64,000 nt of DNA from Porticoccus sp002390525. Lineage in GTDB: Bacteria; Pseudomonadota; Gammaproteobacteria; Pseudomonadales; Porticoccaceae. A program made the position numbers and the translations under genes. The notes under the pieces were generated by a model. It saw only the letters and a program-made list of their open reading frames with translations. It made no database searches and was not told the origin of the DNA. Location: contig OX044352.1 of NCBI GenBank assembly GCA_943846655.1, forward strand, positions 62,001 to 126,000, given 5' to 3'. Of this stretch, positions 1-8,379 are shown in pieces; the stretch's first letter is position 1; each line of letters starts with the position of its first letter.

Positions 1-912
1 TGCCTCTTTGCATGCAAGTGAAACAGCATGTCTAGTAGCCCTTAATTCATCGAGTCCGCCTTGACGGCCATTTAACATCATTCTATCTGTAGTATGACCA
101 ACGCCGCTTAATTCTACTGCATACTTGAAGTTTTTTATGGCGTTATCTGTTGAAGTCAAAACTACTGCTGCTGCACCGTCTGTAATTAAAGAGCAATCAT
201 GCAATCGCAGAGGCGGTGCAATCATTGGATTGCTTCCTTTGCCTGTCTCGGGCAAATTTAGTATTGCTTCTGCTGTCGTTAAATTATTTTTGTCTGGCAA
301 ACTACCAGCTCCAAAATGAGCGAGGGGATTCTTAATTCCATTTCTGTAGTTGAGTGCCGAAACATGAGCTAGCATAGTTTTTAGTTGATCGTCACTAAGT
401 TGATGTTTTTTTTGGTAAGCTAATCCCAGCTCTGCAAATAAGCCTGGAAAAGTCATACCATGGCTGCCCTCTTGAGGCCAATATGAGCAACATGCTAATG
501 CATGAGTGACTCCAGGTGTATCCAAAAGACTCATTTTTTCAACGCCAAGTGCCAGTACATGTTTGAAACGACCAGAAGCAACACCATAAGCAGCATTATA
601 AATAGCCAGTGAGGAGGTTGCGCAAGCCCCTTCAGTTCGGGTGGTTGGCTTAAACAATAATCCCTGTGGGTCAATCTCTAAAGCTAAAGGCCCAACATGC
701 TCCTGATTAACGAATAACGAGGGTGAGCAAGACCCAACCCATATAGCATCAATATCACTTGCCTCCAGACCTGCATCAGCAATTGCTTTTGAGCCAGCTT
801 CTATTAATAGCTCATAAAAACTCTTAACATCTTCGATAGTGCCAGCTTCTCGGTCTCGCTTAACAAAAGCACCAAACTTGGTATTATATGCACCCACTAT
901 GCTTACTTTCAC
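1..912 (-). CDS. Thiolase-family acyl-CoA acyltransferase (3' part outside window)
   Basis: Reads as the first 304 residues of a thiolase of the acetyl-CoA acetyltransferase / SCP-x-like type; the C-terminal catalytic half is beyond the window edge. The nucleophilic cysteine is visible in the box TEGACATSS (Cys97). The start is GTG at 912: an AGGAGG ribosome-binding site lies five bases upstream, and the nearby ATG opens straight into a stop. It is the last visible gene of the carboxylase operon, 80 bp downstream of the acyl-CoA synthetase. In that setting it would split a 3-oxoacyl-CoA with CoA into two shorter acyl-CoAs (inference). Substrate length cannot be told from sequence. Confidence 0.85.
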   Translation of the reverse strand, partial: MKVSIVGAYNTKFGAFVKRDREAGTIEDVKSFYELLIEAGSKAIADAGLEASDIDAIWVGSCSPSLFVNQEHVGPLALEIDPQGLLFKPTTRTEGACATSSLAIYNAAYGVASGRFKHVLALGVEKMSLLDTPGVTHALACCSYWPQEGSHGMTFPGLFAELGLAYQKKHQLSDDQLKTMLAHVSALNYRNGIKNPLAHFGAGSLPDKNNLTTAEAILNLPETGKGSNPMIAPPLRLHDCSLITDGAAAVVLTSTDNAIKNFKYAVELSGVGHTTDRMMLNGRQGGLDELRATRHAVSLACKEA

Positions 913-992
913 ATCAACCTCCTTTAATAATAAAAAATTTTATAGTCAGCTGTGATATAAAATATTTCTTCCTATTTGATACCAAAAATAGA

Positions 993-2603
993 CTAAATCT
1001 TCCTTTTTTCATTTTTCCAAAATACAGCTCTTAAATCTTTTTTTAGCACTTTACCGACAGGACTTCTTGGAAGCTCATCAATGATAATAACTTTTTTTGG
1101 TGCTTTTACACTTCCAAGTTGTTTCTTGCAAAGATTGATAACTTCTGATTCTTCAGGCGCCTTATTATTATCCTTGAGCTCGATTATTGCAGTCACTTGT
1201 TCTCCCCATTTTTCGTGCGGAATACCTATAACAGCGCAATCTTTGATAGCTGGAATTCCCCAAATCAGTTGCTCTATTTCTCCTGGGTAAACATTGAACC
1301 CTCCTGTAATAATCATATCGCCCTTTCTATCCACCAATGATAGATAACCTTCTTCATCAAATATACCCATATCACCTGTTAGCTGCCAGCCATTTATCCT
1401 TATCGATTTAGTAGCCTCTACGTTATTGAAGTATTTATTCATCAAAAGCCTTCCTTTAATAGCTACCTCTCCTTTTGAGCCAGGAGGGAGAGGGTCACCA
1501 GATTCGCTTAAAACTGCAATTTCGATATCAGGTGAGGCTTTTCCACATGAACCTAGTATTGAAAGATCATTTTTATTTAACGCTTTCATATGATCCTCAG
1601 CAGAAAAGAAAGTGCATATCATAGGTGCCTCGGCCTGCCCATAGGTTTGGACCATTACTGGACCAAATACAGATATTGCCTCCTTGAGCTTATCGATTGA
1701 CATAGGAGCTGCGGCATACCAAAAGTATCTTAAGCTGCCATAGTCATATGATCTTATATCTTCAAAATCAAGAAGCATATAGATTGCGGTAGGCGGCAGG
1801 AATAATGTTGTAACATTATATTTTTGAATAGCAGAAAGTATTTTTTCTGGAGAAAAATCATCCATAACAAGAATTGAGCCGCCCTCTTTGACCGTTGAGA
1901 ACGAACCAATCCCAGCTGCATGGGTCATAGCTGCACTTATAAGATAGCAGGGTCTTATATCTGTAACTGTCATCTGTTTTTTTTGTATATCAACAATCGC
2001 TTCCCAGGTGTCAGCTCGCCACTCTGCTAACTTTTGGTCGCCAGTAGTTCCACCAGTAGGAAATAATGAAACTAGTTCTTTTAAATTCGAGTCTAAAGAT
2101 TCGTTAACACTGTTGTATTCTTTTAAAGGATAAGTTGTAGTCTGAAAAGTATTCTCAGCTTTCTTTTTTAGAGATGAAAAAGTGATATCTGCAATTTTGT
2201 TAGTTTCTAGGTAAGCTATATTTTCTGAACCAAGTTCATTTAATAATACTGTAATTTTCTTATCAAATCTTTTATCAATAAATAAAAAATCTGCATTAGA
2301 TAGCCGAATGAGTTTTAAATTTGCATCAAAGGTGTTTTTTGTATTCAGGGGAAGCCAAACAGCACCTAGACGGGAAATAGCAAAAATACAACAATAAGCT
2401 GCAACACTGTTTGGAGTATACGTTGCTACGATATCCTGTGCCTTTACTCCCTTTTGATCTAAAATATTAGCCAAATGAATTGAAGCATTTACCATCTCAG
2501 AATATGAAAAATCTATATTATTTTCCAAATCGAAAAATTTAGCCTCTAGGGCTTCAGGGTAAGAAAGAGCCGAGCTTTGATCCAAAAAATCGACAAGGCG
2601 CAT
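993..2603 (-). CDS. AMP-forming acyl-CoA synthetase (3-oxoacid-CoA ligase candidate)
   Basis: A 536-residue ANL-superfamily ligase that activates a carboxylic acid with ATP and CoA through an acyl-adenylate. Visible motifs are the P-loop FPTGGTTGDQK (181-191), the adenylate-binding YGQAEAP box, the hinge region GDMGIFDEEGYLSLVDRKGD, and the C-terminal catalytic lysine in PRSPVGKVLKK (about 518). Length is normal for the family. It lies 13 bp downstream of the 282-residue gene and upstream of the thiolase. By analogy with benzoylacetate-CoA ligase, which follows acetophenone carboxylase in Aromatoleum, it probably activates the 3-oxoacid made by the carboxylase. Family call is firm; substrate is inferred. 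Confidence 0.88.
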   Translation of the reverse strand: MRLVDFLDQSSALSYPEALEAKFFDLENNIDFSYSEMVNASIHLANILDQKGVKAQDIVATYTPNSVAAYCCIFAISRLGAVWLPLNTKNTFDANLKLIRLSNADFLFIDKRFDKKITVLLNELGSENIAYLETNKIADITFSSLKKKAENTFQTTTYPLKEYNSVNESLDSNLKELVSLFPTGGTTGDQKLAEWRADTWEAIVDIQKKQMTVTDIRPCYLISAAMTHAAGIGSFSTVKEGGSILVMDDFSPEKILSAIQKYNVTTLFLPPTAIYMLLDFEDIRSYDYGSLRYFWYAAAPMSIDKLKEAISVFGPVMVQTYGQAEAPMICTFFSAEDHMKALNKNDLSILGSCGKASPDIEIAVLSESGDPLPPGSKGEVAIKGRLLMNKYFNNVEATKSIRINGWQLTGDMGIFDEEGYLSLVDRKGDMIITGGFNVYPGEIEQLIWGIPAIKDCAVIGIPHEKWGEQVTAIIELKDNNKAPEESEVINLCKKQLGSVKAPKKVIIIDELPRSPVGKVLKKDLRAVFWKNEKRKI

Positions 2604-2616
2604 AATATACTGGTGA

Positions 2617-3465
2617 TTATTTTATACTAGAGAGGGTTTCGAGGACCTTTTCAGGATTGATACCTTCGGGGATAGTAAAATAACTAAATCCTGTATTTTC
2701 TTTAATATCACTTGATGCCCACAGCGAGTGGCTAATATCAACCCCAAGTGAATTACTACAAGCGGCTGACTGCTCAGGAATAATAGTAAAGTCGATCTCA
2801 TCTGGTGCATTAAAGCCTTCATTTTGAAAAGGTAACTGGAGACCAACAGACCAGCGATAGTGCTTTGCAACGTTCAACACAGGCTGATACCAAGCAATTT
2901 CTTCTGCACTTAATGGCAAAAGCTTCTCATCTTCTACCAGCAATATGCCAGATAAATTTGTTTCGCTGTAATAGCGCAAAAAATCAGCCATATACATAGA
3001 AACGGTATCAACTGACATCTCAGTTGGCTCTAGGTCATTTTTGGTTGCAGCCTGATGGGATCTCGCCAATAACGATCTTGGTGAAGGAATAACTAGAACA
3101 ATAGGGACTGAATTTCCATAGTTATCATTCATGGCAATTAGAACTTCAGCAAGTAGTTCTCTTGGGGCATAAGCCTCAAGAAGGACCTTGGAAGCAAATG
3201 TGGCACGACTTTTTTCTGACATGGACTTGATTGCATTCTCATCATCTTCCATCCAATGATGAAATAAGTCCCATATGTCTATAAGAACGACTTCTGCTTT
3301 CACCAGTGCATGCGCTTGCGTATAAAAGGACAAGTATGACGCTGGTGTTGTCCATGGGTTAGCATCACTTCCAAGTAATAAATTTTTTGCATATTTATTA
3401 AAATTTACCCAAAGCCGCGGAGAATCAACCCCGCCCTTAAGGTAATCTAAAAGATCAACCGCCAT
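2617..3465 (-). CDS. Possible fifth (epsilon, Apc5-like) subunit of the ketone carboxylase
   Basis: A soluble 282-residue protein with no signal peptide or membrane segment and no catalytic motif I recognise. It follows the HyuB-type gene by only two bases, and its own AGGAAAT ribosome-binding site overlaps the end of that gene, so it is clearly co-translated. Acetophenone carboxylase of Aromatoleum has, as I recall, a separate subunit of about 34 kDa (Apc5) besides its four-subunit core; this protein of about 31 kDa fits by size, order and lack of other homology. The alternating strand/helix look (for example AEVVLIDIWDLF, VPIVLVIPSPRSL, LSGILLVEDEK) suggests an alpha/beta barrel-like fold. 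The role is inferred from context. Confidence 0.55.
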   Translation of the reverse strand: MAVDLLDYLKGGVDSPRLWVNFNKYAKNLLLGSDANPWTTPASYLSFYTQAHALVKAEVVLIDIWDLFHHWMEDDENAIKSMSEKSRATFASKVLLEAYAPRELLAEVLIAMNDNYGNSVPIVLVIPSPRSLLARSHQAATKNDLEPTEMSVDTVSMYMADFLRYYSETNLSGILLVEDEKLLPLSAEEIAWYQPVLNVAKHYRWSVGLQLPFQNEGFNAPDEIDFTIIPEQSAACSNSLGVDISHSLWASSDIKENTGFSYFTIPEGINPEKVLETLSSIK

Positions 3466-3467
3466 CT

Positions 3468-5747
3468 TTATTTCCTATCAGCTTTAACGACAATTCCTGC
3501 TTTTTTTCTAACATCTGCAAGTTCTTGCTCTAGCTCATTAATTCTCACATCTTTTGGGTTGATCATATAGTTAGCGCCAGGGTTAGCAGCGTCTCTTAAG
3601 TCGTCGTTCGATCCACAATAAACTTGCTCATTGTTACCGTTCCACGCGCCATAAAAAGGAATATCATCTGGCGGAATATCCCTCACATGCTTCTTAACAA
3701 ATTCTGCATAAGGTACACCCTGCTTTTTTCTTTGCTCCCGATATTCATCGCGCATTTTTTTAGTTGCAACTACATCGACAGCTAGTGTTTCATCGTCAAA
3801 TACAACCTTATATAGCTTTTTGGCCCAATCAGGTGATATTAATGATTCTTCAATATCCATAATTACAAGGTCAGGATCACGCTCTAGTACATCCCCGTAT
3901 CCTCCGCCAGAACCTTGAGAAATCATGTAAAGGGCACCACGTTTGGATATATCAAAGCCTAAACCTAGATGTTGCGTGGTATAAATAGCATTCTCAAATG
4001 GCTGTTCATTCATAATCTCATGTATAGAATGTCTCATTTTTGAAGGGTCATTCAGCATAATATCGTATACATCCACACCTTCTACTCTACATAGTGGACC
4101 AGACCCTGCAGCATAACCACCAAACAAACCTTGAATAGTTGGAGCTTTAGAACCTAAACAAGAGGTCATAAAACCCCATGCATCACTATCTTTTGTAGAA
4201 GCAATCTGAGTATAACCCATGCCACCCCGGTACTTTCCAGGTGCTTGAGTATTCATAGTCATTTTCTTGGAAACAAGCTGAAGAAATGGGACATCTTCTT
4301 CATTCATTTCTTGTTCACCAATATCAGCCATGGTTGCAAAAATTGGCGATAGGGCATGCTCTCCGTCTCTATCCATTCTTGCGCCACCACCCATACCGTT
4401 TAAATCCGCACATAAGTTACCAAGCGTCTCACCATGCTGATTCACACCACCCCAAATGAAAGTATTAATCATATTATGCCAAGGTGCTAAAACACGTGTA
4501 TATTTTTCTGGGGTACTGTAAAGCATTTTTGCTGTCGCATGCTGGGCTACTGTAAAGCTATGAAAAATTGACATAAGACTCTGAGAATTTGGTGCAGAAT
4601 AAGTACAATCTACGATTGATCCAAGTGTTGACTTAAACTCAATTGGAGAAAGACCCGCCTGACCTCTCGGCAAATCAGGCCAGATATGATTCATAAATGC
4701 TTGTCCAACCATTCCCTTCATACCAGGCAGCTGTGTATTAATAGCACGGTTAGTGAATTCTGGGCTACTTCCAGAAAAGTCAAAGATTAATCTGTCTCCT
4801 TTTTTAATAGCAGTCATATTCATCTTAATCAAAGCGTTTTCACGTAATGTACCATCCATAATTGTATGAGTTCTTACAGTCATATCTGGCCATTCAGATA
4901 TTCTGCGACGAACCTCAGTAACCACACTTTCATTTGTATATCTCAAGCAAGCCGTAAGGGCATCTGGACCTTCAGAGGCAAAAACTTCTTTGATTCTTTG
5001 CTCAAGACGCATACAGGCAAATAGCTTCACTTTCATGTCTTCGTACTGAAGTTTAGGTTCACGCACGGAGTTTTGTAAGAAAGTTAGTAAGTCTCTTTTG
5101 ATTTTATAATTTTCTACGACCTTGAAGGGTGACATTTTCAACCCTTCATCAAAAGAAGTTTCAGCCATAGTCGGCATACCGCCTGGTTCGATAGCTCCAC
5201 ACTCGCCTTCATGAACTGTCGAGGCAGCCCAACAGATTAACTTGCCTTCGTGGAACACAGGCAAAATCATACTTTGGTCAGTATTATGGACGTTACCATA
5301 TCTTGAGTCATTATGAATAAATCCATCGCCCTCTCGAACTCCGACGGTTTCTTCATCAATCCAATTTTTAATTATAAATTTAATAGGATGATGAACAAGT
5401 GCGGAGAAAATTAGCACTCCTCCAGCACTACCAATAGTTAAATCTCCGGAGGCAGAATATATCCCAGTAATGATATCGCCCCACTTCGCGCCCGGAGCTG
5501 CGCCCATCTGCTCTACCATTTCAAAACCTTCTTCACATGCAGACTGAAGTCGATCTCGTATAGAAGCAATCTGATTTAAATCGGTATACTCCTTCATGAC
5601 CCTTTCTTCAGTCTCGGTCCTAGGCATGATACGGTGATCCCGCATAATCTCAGGATCTGGACCAAGGAACAAAGTTGTATCCTTGAGGAATTTCTGTATT
5701 AACTCTTGATCTTGAACATTAAGTTCAATTTTTGCTTTCTCGTTCAT
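3468..5747 (-). CDS. HyuB-type (beta) subunit of ATP-dependent ketone carboxylase
   Basis: A 759-residue member of the hydantoinase B/oxoprolinase family, in the size class of acetone carboxylase alpha (about 776) and acetophenone carboxylase 87-kDa subunits rather than the shorter hydantoinase B. Family features include VREGDGFIHNDSRYGNVHNTDQ, the glycine-rich GGMPTMAETSFDEG and the C-terminal ISQGSGGGYGDVLERDP box. This subunit is thought to carry the carboxylation or enol-forming site, fed by phosphorylation on HyuA-type partners. It starts 15 bp after the alpha-prime gene and ends 2 bp before the next one. Carboxylase rather than hydantoinase is favoured because a zinc-ribbon gamma subunit, a ligase and a thiolase are in the same operon. 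Confidence 0.85.
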   Translation of the reverse strand: MNEKAKIELNVQDQELIQKFLKDTTLFLGPDPEIMRDHRIMPRTETEERVMKEYTDLNQIASIRDRLQSACEEGFEMVEQMGAAPGAKWGDIITGIYSASGDLTIGSAGGVLIFSALVHHPIKFIIKNWIDEETVGVREGDGFIHNDSRYGNVHNTDQSMILPVFHEGKLICWAASTVHEGECGAIEPGGMPTMAETSFDEGLKMSPFKVVENYKIKRDLLTFLQNSVREPKLQYEDMKVKLFACMRLEQRIKEVFASEGPDALTACLRYTNESVVTEVRRRISEWPDMTVRTHTIMDGTLRENALIKMNMTAIKKGDRLIFDFSGSSPEFTNRAINTQLPGMKGMVGQAFMNHIWPDLPRGQAGLSPIEFKSTLGSIVDCTYSAPNSQSLMSIFHSFTVAQHATAKMLYSTPEKYTRVLAPWHNMINTFIWGGVNQHGETLGNLCADLNGMGGGARMDRDGEHALSPIFATMADIGEQEMNEEDVPFLQLVSKKMTMNTQAPGKYRGGMGYTQIASTKDSDAWGFMTSCLGSKAPTIQGLFGGYAAGSGPLCRVEGVDVYDIMLNDPSKMRHSIHEIMNEQPFENAIYTTQHLGLGFDISKRGALYMISQGSGGGYGDVLERDPDLVIMDIEESLISPDWAKKLYKVVFDDETLAVDVVATKKMRDEYREQRKKQGVPYAEFVKKHVRDIPPDDIPFYGAWNGNNEQVYCGSNDDLRDAANPGANYMINPKDVRINELEQELADVRKKAGIVVKADRK

Positions 5748-5762
5748 AATATATTTACCTAT

Positions 5763-7535
5763 TTAATTCTTTTCTTCTTCACGAAGAAACCAAACTGCCC
5801 CTTGCTCAGCTGAAACATACTTCCAACCGGGTTCGATTAAGTACGTTGATACCTCTGAAGATACTAGTCCTGGACCATCAATTTCTGTTCCTGGAGGTAT
5901 ATCTGCCTTGTTCCAAACTGGTGTTTCAATAGCTTTACCATCACCAACAAAATAACATTTACGTGTTGTTGTTGGCGCAGGTGGTTTGACACGCTTATTC
6001 TGTGCTATCGGTTTGATATGGTCAAATTTTACTGTGTCATGTTCAACATAAGAGGCGACACGGATTGTGTTAATCCGGATACCTGCTTCTGGCGCCTGAC
6101 TTCCCTCACCAAAGCGTTTACCGTAATCACTTGAAAATTGATCAAGAATATTCATCACATCCATTACAGCTTCAAGTGAATGCTTTGGAACCACTACGGT
6201 AGTTTGAACCAACTGATTACCGTAACGCATATCAAGTTCAAGCGAGTGCTTAATATCGCTTAAGGGTGAGCCTTGTCTTAAAAGATCAGCTTGACCTCTC
6301 TTGCTCAGTTCAACGACTAAATCATTAAATTTTGAGTAATTATCAAACACCTTTCGCGACGTGGAATCATATAGGACCATGAAGAGTGATGTTTCATGAA
6401 TATGCATCTGATGCATATTTCCTGCTCCCACTGCAGAAAACACTGAGCTGAAAGGAGTTGCAAGAATCTTATTAATTTTTAATTTAGAAGCAATACCACA
6501 ACAGTGCAGCGGACCGTTACCGCCATAAGCAAGCATAGTAAAGTCTTTTGGGTCATAACCACGGACCCTCAACTCTGTATTAACACCGTTAGCCATGTTA
6601 CTGTCTACCTTTTCTTTGACTAGTAATGCAGCTGCAATTGGCTCAACATCTAAGTCATCACAAAGTGTTTCTTCAATTGCAAACATAGATCTCTTGGGGT
6701 TCAAAGGTATACTGCCGCCCGCATAATTATCAGCATCTAAATAGCCTAGAACTAAGTCTGCATCTGTAACTGTAGGACTCATTCCACCTCGATCATAACA
6801 AGCTGGACCTGGGTCTGAACCCGCACTTTTAGGCCCAACTGCTACAGCATTGTACATCCGATCGAATGAAGCAATAGAACCACCGCCAGCTCCAAGAGTA
6901 ACAAGATGCACCATAGGTACTGAAACTAACCATCTATCAATGACGGGATTAAAATCATAATGCTTAATTCCACCTTCAACAACAATACCAATATCGTAAC
7001 TTGTACCACCCATATCTGTAGCAATAACACTACCTAAATCAGCCTCTTTCGCAAGATGTTCTGCGGCACTAATTCCAGAAACTGGTCCTGAGTGAATAGT
7101 TTGTAGCGCGTCTGTAGAGTTAAGCTGTGCCATACCGCCTGAGTTATGAATTACAAGCATAGGTTTAGAATAAGAATTAGCTCGTAAATTTTGTTCCAGT
7201 TGACTCATAGCATGGTACATAGTGGAGTGCAGATAACCATCTACAATTGCAGAAGTAGCTCTAACATATTCACCTTTACGACCAGCTACACGATGAGAAA
7301 GTATCACAGGAATCGAGCCCAATAAGTGCGTAGGATATTCTTCTAATAAAATTTCTTCTACACGTTTTTCATGTGCTGGATTAACTACTGAATTTACGAA
7401 ACAAATTACTATTGCTTGTGCGCCTTTGTCTACTAAAGTTCTAATTTTTTGACGGACATCATCTTCATCAACAGGCATTACTAGTTCGCCCTCAAAACCC
7501 AGACGCTCTCTAACGCCTTCAATCATATTGGGCAA
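5763..7535 (-). CDS. HyuA-type alpha-prime carboxylase subunit, C-terminal fragment of a frameshifted gene
   Basis: This 590-residue frame holds most of a hydantoinase A/oxoprolinase subunit. The second ATP-site box is ATDMGGTSYDIG, followed by the conserved glycine-rich HLVTLGAGGGSIASFD and AYGGNGPLHCCGIA. It lacks the N-terminal phosphate-binding box, which is in the ORF at 7589-7909 one frame away. Adding one base near 7592 joins the two as ...GYGEGLDDLGKQNLPDAQ... and gives a 715-residue protein, very close to acetone carboxylase beta (about 717). If the shift is real the start at 7535 is only the first ATG after the break and the subunit is probably inactive; if it is a consensus error the gene is intact. 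Confidence 0.8.
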   Translation of the reverse strand: MPNMIEGVRERLGFEGELVMPVDEDDVRQKIRTLVDKGAQAIVICFVNSVVNPAHEKRVEEILLEEYPTHLLGSIPVILSHRVAGRKGEYVRATSAIVDGYLHSTMYHAMSQLEQNLRANSYSKPMLVIHNSGGMAQLNSTDALQTIHSGPVSGISAAEHLAKEADLGSVIATDMGGTSYDIGIVVEGGIKHYDFNPVIDRWLVSVPMVHLVTLGAGGGSIASFDRMYNAVAVGPKSAGSDPGPACYDRGGMSPTVTDADLVLGYLDADNYAGGSIPLNPKRSMFAIEETLCDDLDVEPIAAALLVKEKVDSNMANGVNTELRVRGYDPKDFTMLAYGGNGPLHCCGIASKLKINKILATPFSSVFSAVGAGNMHQMHIHETSLFMVLYDSTSRKVFDNYSKFNDLVVELSKRGQADLLRQGSPLSDIKHSLELDMRYGNQLVQTTVVVPKHSLEAVMDVMNILDQFSSDYGKRFGEGSQAPEAGIRINTIRVASYVEHDTVKFDHIKPIAQNKRVKPPAPTTTRKCYFVGDGKAIETPVWNKADIPPGTEIDGPGLVSSEVSTYLIEPGWKYVSAEQGAVWFLREEEKN

Positions 7536-7588
7536 TACAAGTGGAACTGGTCTTTGAGCATCAGGAAGGTTCTGTTTACCAAGATCGT

Positions 7589-7909
7589 CTAGCCTTCACC
7601 ATAACCACGAGCTCTACTGAGTGGCACCATCGCCTCATAACCAGCTGTGACCAGCATACCTATCCTTGGACCATTATGTTCAATGAGCGCGTTTGTACCT
7701 AGAGTTGTTGCATATCTAACTGAATCAACACCAGCTAAAAGCTCTTCCATGCCTAAACCGAGTTCTTGATATGCTTTTTCAAGAGCCTCATTAAAACCTA
7801 ATGCAAGGTTTTGATGAGTGGTTAAAGCTTTGGTTTCTATGTACTTATTATCCCAAACTACAAAGCAGTCAGTAAAAGTCCCGCCTATATCTACAGATAT
7901 ACGTTTCAT
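7589..7909 (-). CDS. HyuA-type alpha-prime carboxylase subunit, N-terminal fragment of the same gene
   Basis: Codes the first 106 residues of the alpha-prime subunit, with the ATP-binding DIGGTFTD box at residues 7-14 and the family box YATTLGTNALIEHNGP. Reading stops at TAG (7591-7589), directly after GYGEG. In the next frame the same bases continue as LDDLGKQNLPDAQ and run without a stop into the 590-residue fragment. I see no slippery heptamer plus stimulator typical of programmed frameshifting. The start has no strong Shine-Dalgarno but follows the gamma gene by 65 bp. Confidence 0.75.
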   Translation of the reverse strand: MKRISVDIGGTFTDCFVVWDNKYIETKALTTHQNLALGFNEALEKAYQELGLGMEELLAGVDSVRYATTLGTNALIEHNGPRIGMLVTAGYEAMVPLSRARGYGEG

Positions 7910-7974
7910 AATTTTTTTCCTAAAACTTTAAAATGTTCAGCTTATCTCCATAACCAAAGAAACTCACTTTACTA

Positions 7975-8379
7975 TTAATGATTGTGCCCACAACTTCTGT
8001 CAACTAATACATTTGGACCCGTAGTTGGCTCTGTGAGCTCTTCTCTTTTGCTCCACTGCTTTTTAAGCGCATCAACGTCTACTTCCATATCATAGAGAGG
8101 CATATGTCCTGGGAAAGTATACTCAACTTCGATTTGGGTACCACAACTCGGGCAGTAAAATTCGTAAATATTGACCCATTCTTTATCAGGGCAAAAAGTA
8201 AATTTATATTTTTCTGGATCGATGACGGAAGGATGTATATCAGCTGGATCTCTATTATAGACTAACAATCCTTCTTTATAGTTACCTCGAGCTGACCCGA
8301 TTTCATGCTCGCAATTGCGACACTCCCACTTTTCTGATTCTAAATCTATTCGAAGATATTCAGTCATTAATACTTTCAT
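7975..8379 (-). CDS. Zinc-ribbon gamma subunit of acetone/acetophenone-type carboxylase
   Basis: A 134-residue protein matching the small gamma subunit of acetone carboxylase and the 15-kDa subunit of acetophenone carboxylase. Paired cysteines in ECRNCEHEIG and EFYCPSCGTQIEVEY, with others in TFCPDK and DRSCGHNH, indicate a zinc ribbon. FPGHMPLYDMEVDVDALKK is the typical family tail. I chose the ATG at 8379, not the longer frame: its A is the last base of the TAA stop of the upstream alpha gene (TAATG), and GGGAG lies seven bases ahead. This tight coupling fits a stoichiometric complex. The presence of gamma is what separates this operon from hydantoinase or oxoprolinase operons. Confidence 0.85.
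   Translation of the reverse strand: MKVLMTEYLRIDLESEKWECRNCEHEIGSARGNYKEGLLVYNRDPADIHPSVIDPEKYKFTFCPDKEWVNIYEFYCPSCGTQIEVEYTFPGHMPLYDMEVDVDALKKQWSKREELTEPTTGPNVLVDRSCGHNH

Noticed and set aside
7536..7600. Programmed ribosomal frameshift in the alpha-prime gene
   Set aside because: No slippery heptamer, pseudoknot or upstream Shine-Dalgarno stimulator is visible, and the family is not known for it.
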